In this document: positions 61,078 through 64,000 of the stretch, one piece after another
How positions within the stretch are numbered: position 1 is the first letter of the stretch
Layout: every line of letters begins with the position of its first letter
DNA from: Colwellia sp.
Lineage (GTDB): Bacteria; Pseudomonadota; Gammaproteobacteria; Enterobacterales; Alteromonadaceae
NCBI GenBank assembly: GCA_013215295.1
Contig: JABSOZ010000012.1
Location: 1 to 64,000 of the forward strand
Reading direction: 5' to 3'
Length of the DNA: 64,000 bases
Notes under the pieces: generated by a model
The model's input: only the letters and a program-made list of their open reading frames with translations
Databases searched by the model: none
What the model was told of the DNA's origin: nothing
Translations under genes and position numbers: made by a program

Positions 61078-62898
61078 ATGAAAATCCCTCAGCTATCATT
61101 AGCCGGTATTCTTTTAACCACAGGTATTTCCGCTTGTGGCTCAGGCTCGTCAAATACATCTAAGCCAGCCACTACTCTACCGGCAGCTCCCAGTGTAAAC
61201 ATCACAGCACAAACTACCATTAAGCGGCTGGATAATTTTGTATTAACGGCTACAGCATCTGATGTAAATAACGATATCAGCAACTATTTGTGGCAACAAC
61301 TTGATGGGCCGGGCACAGTAACTTTGGCTGCCAACAATGCATTAACAACACCGGTCACTTTTCCTAAAGTGGTCGGTAAATATACTTTTCAATTAACAGT
61401 AAGTGATGCACAAAGTTTATCGACAAGCAAAAGCATTGAAGTCAATGTCACCAATACTGCCCTATTGAACTGGCAAGATTGCGATCTGTCAAATGTCGCA
61501 GGTAAACGACTGGGGGCTGATTGTTTACATCACAACGTGCCTTTAGAGTGGTCAACATCAGACTCAGATAAAATCGAAAACCTGGTTATTCGATATCTTG
61601 CGCCACAACAACCCGCTAAAGGCAAAGTTTGGTTACTAGATGGTGGGCCAGGCGGTAATTCACAGTGGGCGATGCAGCCTGAATATCAACAAATTTTCAA
61701 TGCCGACGAATGGGACATTTATATTCCCATTCATCGTGGGGTTGAAGGTCCGACTAAACTGCATTGTAACAACGGCATTAACTTACCCACCAGCGAGTGT
61801 TTTAATGACTTGATGACGGAATATGACGGTAAATTGGCGGCATTTAATACCGAAAACGCCGCTTATGATCTGGCGGATATCATTGCACTGGCGAGTGAGA
61901 CAGGCGAAAAGGACATCATCTTTGGCATTTCCTATGGCACCTTTTTAGCGCAAAAATATCTTCAGCAACAAGAGGCGGAAAGTGAGACAGCTCAAATTGA
62001 TGGTTTGATCCTCGATGGCAGCACACCGTTAGATTTTCAGGCCATTGAAATGGCGGATAATTATGATCTTATCGGCGAGCGAGTATTACAAGTCTGCTAT
62101 GAAAATGAATTCTGTCGCGCACAATTAGACGGCGATCCGTTAGCTTTTCTTGATCAGACCTTAGCAAAATTAGCACTGGGCGAATGTTTGATCGGGGGGG
62201 ATGAAGAAAATATCCTTACCGTGAACATCGCAAAAACGTTAATAGATCTTGCACTAACAGACTTTAAAGATACTGTGCCGGGTATTATCAAAATGTTGAA
62301 CCGTTGTAATAGCAATGACCAAAGCGCGTTTGGCCATGCGTATCAGTTATTTAATGAGCCCGATGAGGAAAGCAACTTAGCCTTTTCAGGTTATGATAAT
62401 AAGCTTGTTCTGGCTAATGTACTCGTTACCAATATGCACAGACCTACCATGAGTAAATTTGAGTTTGAACAACACCTTAATACACTAAGATTTACTTCAG
62501 TAAATAGCCAGCCATTTTATAACGTTACCGAAGTTTGGCTATTAGATGCAAAACCCCTGAATTCGACCCTGCCAGCCACTTCAGTGCCGTTATTAATGAT
62601 CCATGGCGGCCTAGATCCGCAAACGACCGACATCATGGCCGAGCAAGTATTCAATGATTATGCAGGTAACCAAAAAACGTTAGTGATCTTTCCTACTTTC
62701 GAACATGGGGTATTTTCGAAAGACCAAATAGCTAACCCAAACTGTGTCGCGAACATAATACAAGCTTTCATGTTACAGCCGGAGCAAAACGTCGACAGTC
62801 AATGTGCTGCCGATACCTTTCCCGTAGATGTCGCTGTGGAGAGCGATTATGTGCAATCTATTTTTGAAAATATATTTGGTATATCATCCCCTTGGTAA
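61078..62898 (+). CDS. Exported S33-type alpha/beta hydrolase lipoprotein (TAP-like peptidase)
   Basis: 606 residues. Lipobox ISAC with C20. A PKD/REJ-like beta domain lies at about 40-125 (FVLTATASDVNNDISNYLWQQL). The alpha/beta hydrolase follows: DGGPGG oxyanion motif (about 188-193), nucleophile S285 in GISYGTF, D513 in HGGLDPQT and H543 in FEHGVF, with a TAP-like C-terminal part. It should release N-terminal amino acids or short peptides outside the inner membrane. It lies before a TonB receptor, suggesting joint digestion and uptake. The ATG at 61078 is preferred over a TTG three codons earlier. Confidence 0.88.
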   Translation: MKIPQLSLAGILLTTGISACGSGSSNTSKPATTLPAAPSVNITAQTTIKRLDNFVLTATASDVNNDISNYLWQQLDGPGTVTLAANNALTTPVTFPKVVGKYTFQLTVSDAQSLSTSKSIEVNVTNTALLNWQDCDLSNVAGKRLGADCLHHNVPLEWSTSDSDKIENLVIRYLAPQQPAKGKVWLLDGGPGGNSQWAMQPEYQQIFNADEWDIYIPIHRGVEGPTKLHCNNGINLPTSECFNDLMTEYDGKLAAFNTENAAYDLADIIALASETGEKDIIFGISYGTFLAQKYLQQQEAESETAQIDGLILDGSTPLDFQAIEMADNYDLIGERVLQVCYENEFCRAQLDGDPLAFLDQTLAKLALGECLIGGDEENILTVNIAKTLIDLALTDFKDTVPGIIKMLNRCNSNDQSAFGHAYQLFNEPDEESNLAFSGYDNKLVLANVLVTNMHRPTMSKFEFEQHLNTLRFTSVNSQPFYNVTEVWLLDAKPLNSTLPATSVPLLMIHGGLDPQTTDIMAEQVFNDYAGNQKTLVIFPTFEHGVFSKDQIANPNCVANIIQAFMLQPEQNVDSQCAADTFPVDVAVESDYVQSIFENIFGISSPW

Positions 62899-63084
62899 GC
62901 ACCATATAATTTAATAGTGGCTCACTTTTGGCCTATGGATGTGCTTTTAGTGATTTTTCATGAAAATGACTGATTTGACGTCCTTGGATTTTAAATCAGA
63001 CAATAAAAACACAAAGCACTGAAAAGTAACAAATAAACATATGTACGAACTTCTAAGCACAGTCGAATAGACTGGGTCACCACG

Positions 63085-63113
63085 CTAAAATGCTTGCTCT
63101 TATATAAAAAGAG
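63085..63113 (+). promoter_or_regulatory. Leader element shared with the S33 peptidase gene, copy 2
   Basis: CTAAAAT, GCTCTTAT, ATAAAAAGAG, as at 61035-61066. It overlaps the first arm of a terminator-like hairpin (AAAAGAGC 63107-63114 / GCTCTTTT 63128-63135) just before the receptor start. Confidence 0.4.
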
Positions 63114-63135
63114 CTTAGCTAATAAACGCTCTTTT
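63107..63135 (+). terminator. Hairpin with T run between the peptidase and receptor genes
   Basis: Stem AAAAGAGC / GCTCTTTT with a 13-base loop, 28 bp before the receptor start codon. It could end the peptidase transcript or act as an attenuator for the receptor. Confidence 0.5.
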
Positions 63136-63163
63136 GCTTCGATAACAAAAAAGGAAATAGGCA

Positions 63164-64000
63164 TTGATAAAACGATTATTTTTAAGCTCTTTAACCATGG
63201 CATTAAGTGTGCCTGTTTTCGCCAGCGAGCCTGTTAAAGAAGAAAATATAGAGCGTATTTCTGTTACCGGTACTAGGCTCAAAGGCATCGATAGTGAAAT
63301 ATCATCGCCGGTAACGGTTATAACCAGAGAAGATATCGATGCCAGTGGCGCAACACGCTTGGCTGATGTACTGCGCTCAAGTACCGTGAATACTTATGGA
63401 TCACGCAGAGAATCTGCAGGAGGCACCACTCAAGGGCAAGCAACGCTTAATTTGCGAGGCTTGGGTGAGCAGCGCACACTCATATTAATTAATGGTCGCC
63501 GAATCGCTAATTCTGCGGCAATACCTGATGCACAAAACATTAATTTGATTCCACTGTCGGCGATCGAACGAGTGGAAATTTTAAAAGATGGGGCTTCATC
63601 AATATACGGTGCAGACGCTGTGGGTGGTGTGGTTAATATTATTTTACGTAAAAATATTGATAGCCATCATATTAGTATGGCACGCACACAAGCCAGCATA
63701 AAAGGCGGTGATGAAAATTACTTCAGCCTTTATGGCGGCTTTACTAATAATTTCGGCAATATTACTTATTCCGCTGAGCATCAAAAGAAATCGCCGATAT
63801 TTGCCAGAGATTTTACGCTTAGCAATGAAGGTCTGAGCCGTTATGGCTATCCCGGCAGTTATCGCATCAACAGCCTGCACCCAGAAACGGGACAGTCTAT
63901 GACTAAAACTCTAGCTGACAGTCGCTGCCCACAAACGTTAAATCAAGATGAGTTTCCACAATCAAAGGTTGAAGGAGATTATTGTAAATACAATTTTGCC
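63164..64000 (+). CDS. TonB-dependent outer-membrane receptor, 3' end outside the window
   Basis: 279 codons are present and open to the window edge. The start is TTG with AAGGA about 8 bases upstream; no ATG is suitably placed (one at 63197 falls inside the signal peptide). Signal peptide (IKRLFLSSLTMALSVPVFAS), then the plug domain: ERISVTGTRLKG, SPVTVITREDIDASGATRLADVLR, LNLRGLGEQRTLILINGRRI and VEILKDGASSIYGADAVGGVVNIIL. The barrel then begins. Such receptors import peptides, sugars or metal complexes through the outer membrane using TonB. The preceding peptidase lipoprotein suggests a peptide-type substrate, by inference. Confidence 0.9.
   Translation, partial: MIKRLFLSSLTMALSVPVFASEPVKEENIERISVTGTRLKGIDSEISSPVTVITREDIDASGATRLADVLRSSTVNTYGSRRESAGGTTQGQATLNLRGLGEQRTLILINGRRIANSAAIPDAQNINLIPLSAIERVEILKDGASSIYGADAVGGVVNIILRKNIDSHHISMARTQASIKGGDENYFSLYGGFTNNFGNITYSAEHQKKSPIFARDFTLSNEGLSRYGYPGSYRINSLHPETGQSMTKTLADSRCPQTLNQDEFPQSKVEGDYCKYNFA

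Overview
The window is AT-rich chromosomal DNA from a gammaproteobacterium. Gene order and protein style point to the Alteromonadales, most likely the Colwelliaceae (Colwellia or a close relative). The evidence is the mla-ibaG-murA block divergent from yrbG-kdsD-kdsC-lptCAB-rpoN-hpf-ptsN-rapZ-ptsO, many DUF-type envelope proteins typical of marine gammaproteobacteria, and a TonB receptor/peptidase locus. The genus is an inference from gene content.

Layout. 1-2.0 kb: a 51-bp tandem intergenic repeat, then glnK-amtB (nitrogen) read leftward from a likely sigma-54 promoter. 2.4-9.2 kb: single genes, including an S41-like protein, an HDOD protein, DUF2797, GIY-YIG, DUF3581, a periplasmic ATP-dependent DNA ligase (LigE type) and a LysE exporter. 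9.2-19.2 kb: mostly leftward genes (rRNA-type methyltransferase, sodium symporter, a second HDOD protein, M28 peptidase lipoprotein, Lrp/AsnC regulator, GAF-GAF-GGDEF-EAL protein, hemE). 19.4-23.4 kb: an accessory patch with a candidate small RNA, then a 3.5-kb segment bounded by a 27-bp perfect direct repeat. This segment carries a gene fragment, a GC-rich hairpin, a three-gene HipBST-type toxin-antitoxin system, a YbaK-like deacylase and an AlpA-like regulator with iteron-like repeats. 23.4-28.4 kb: an ankyrin-type membrane protein, an EEP-family hydrolase, a SpoU methyltransferase, a flavin reductase and a SUKH/SMI1 protein.

28.7-47.3 kb is the conserved core. It holds retrograde phospholipid transport (mlaFEDCB), ibaG, murA, the Kdo pathway (kdsD, kdsC), the LPS bridge and ATPase (lptCAB), sigma-54, hibernation factor, nitrogen PTS (ptsN, ptsO) with rapZ, mgtE, pmbA, darP, efp and its modification enzyme epmB. 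47.4-51.6 kb is a leftward array of exported proteins: three DUF3016 paralogues, a DUF4136 lipoprotein, and a solute-binding protein paired with a CxxCH-bearing DUF3365 protein. 52.5-54.3 kb has a DEAD-box helicase followed by a decayed REP-associated (RAYT) transposase remnant.

54.4-64 kb looks like a sensing and uptake locus: a very large propeller-type sensor histidine kinase, an ECF sigma factor with a small membrane partner, a membrane-anchored AraC-type regulator, an exported S33 peptidase lipoprotein and a TonB-dependent receptor cut by the window end. The peptidase and the receptor share a similar leader hairpin sequence, suggesting joint control.

The most notable items are the repeat-bounded HipBST segment and its AlpA-side repeats, the orphan promoter-terminator pair at 19.42-19.57 kb, the triple DUF3016 array and the propeller-kinase/ECF/TonB locus.
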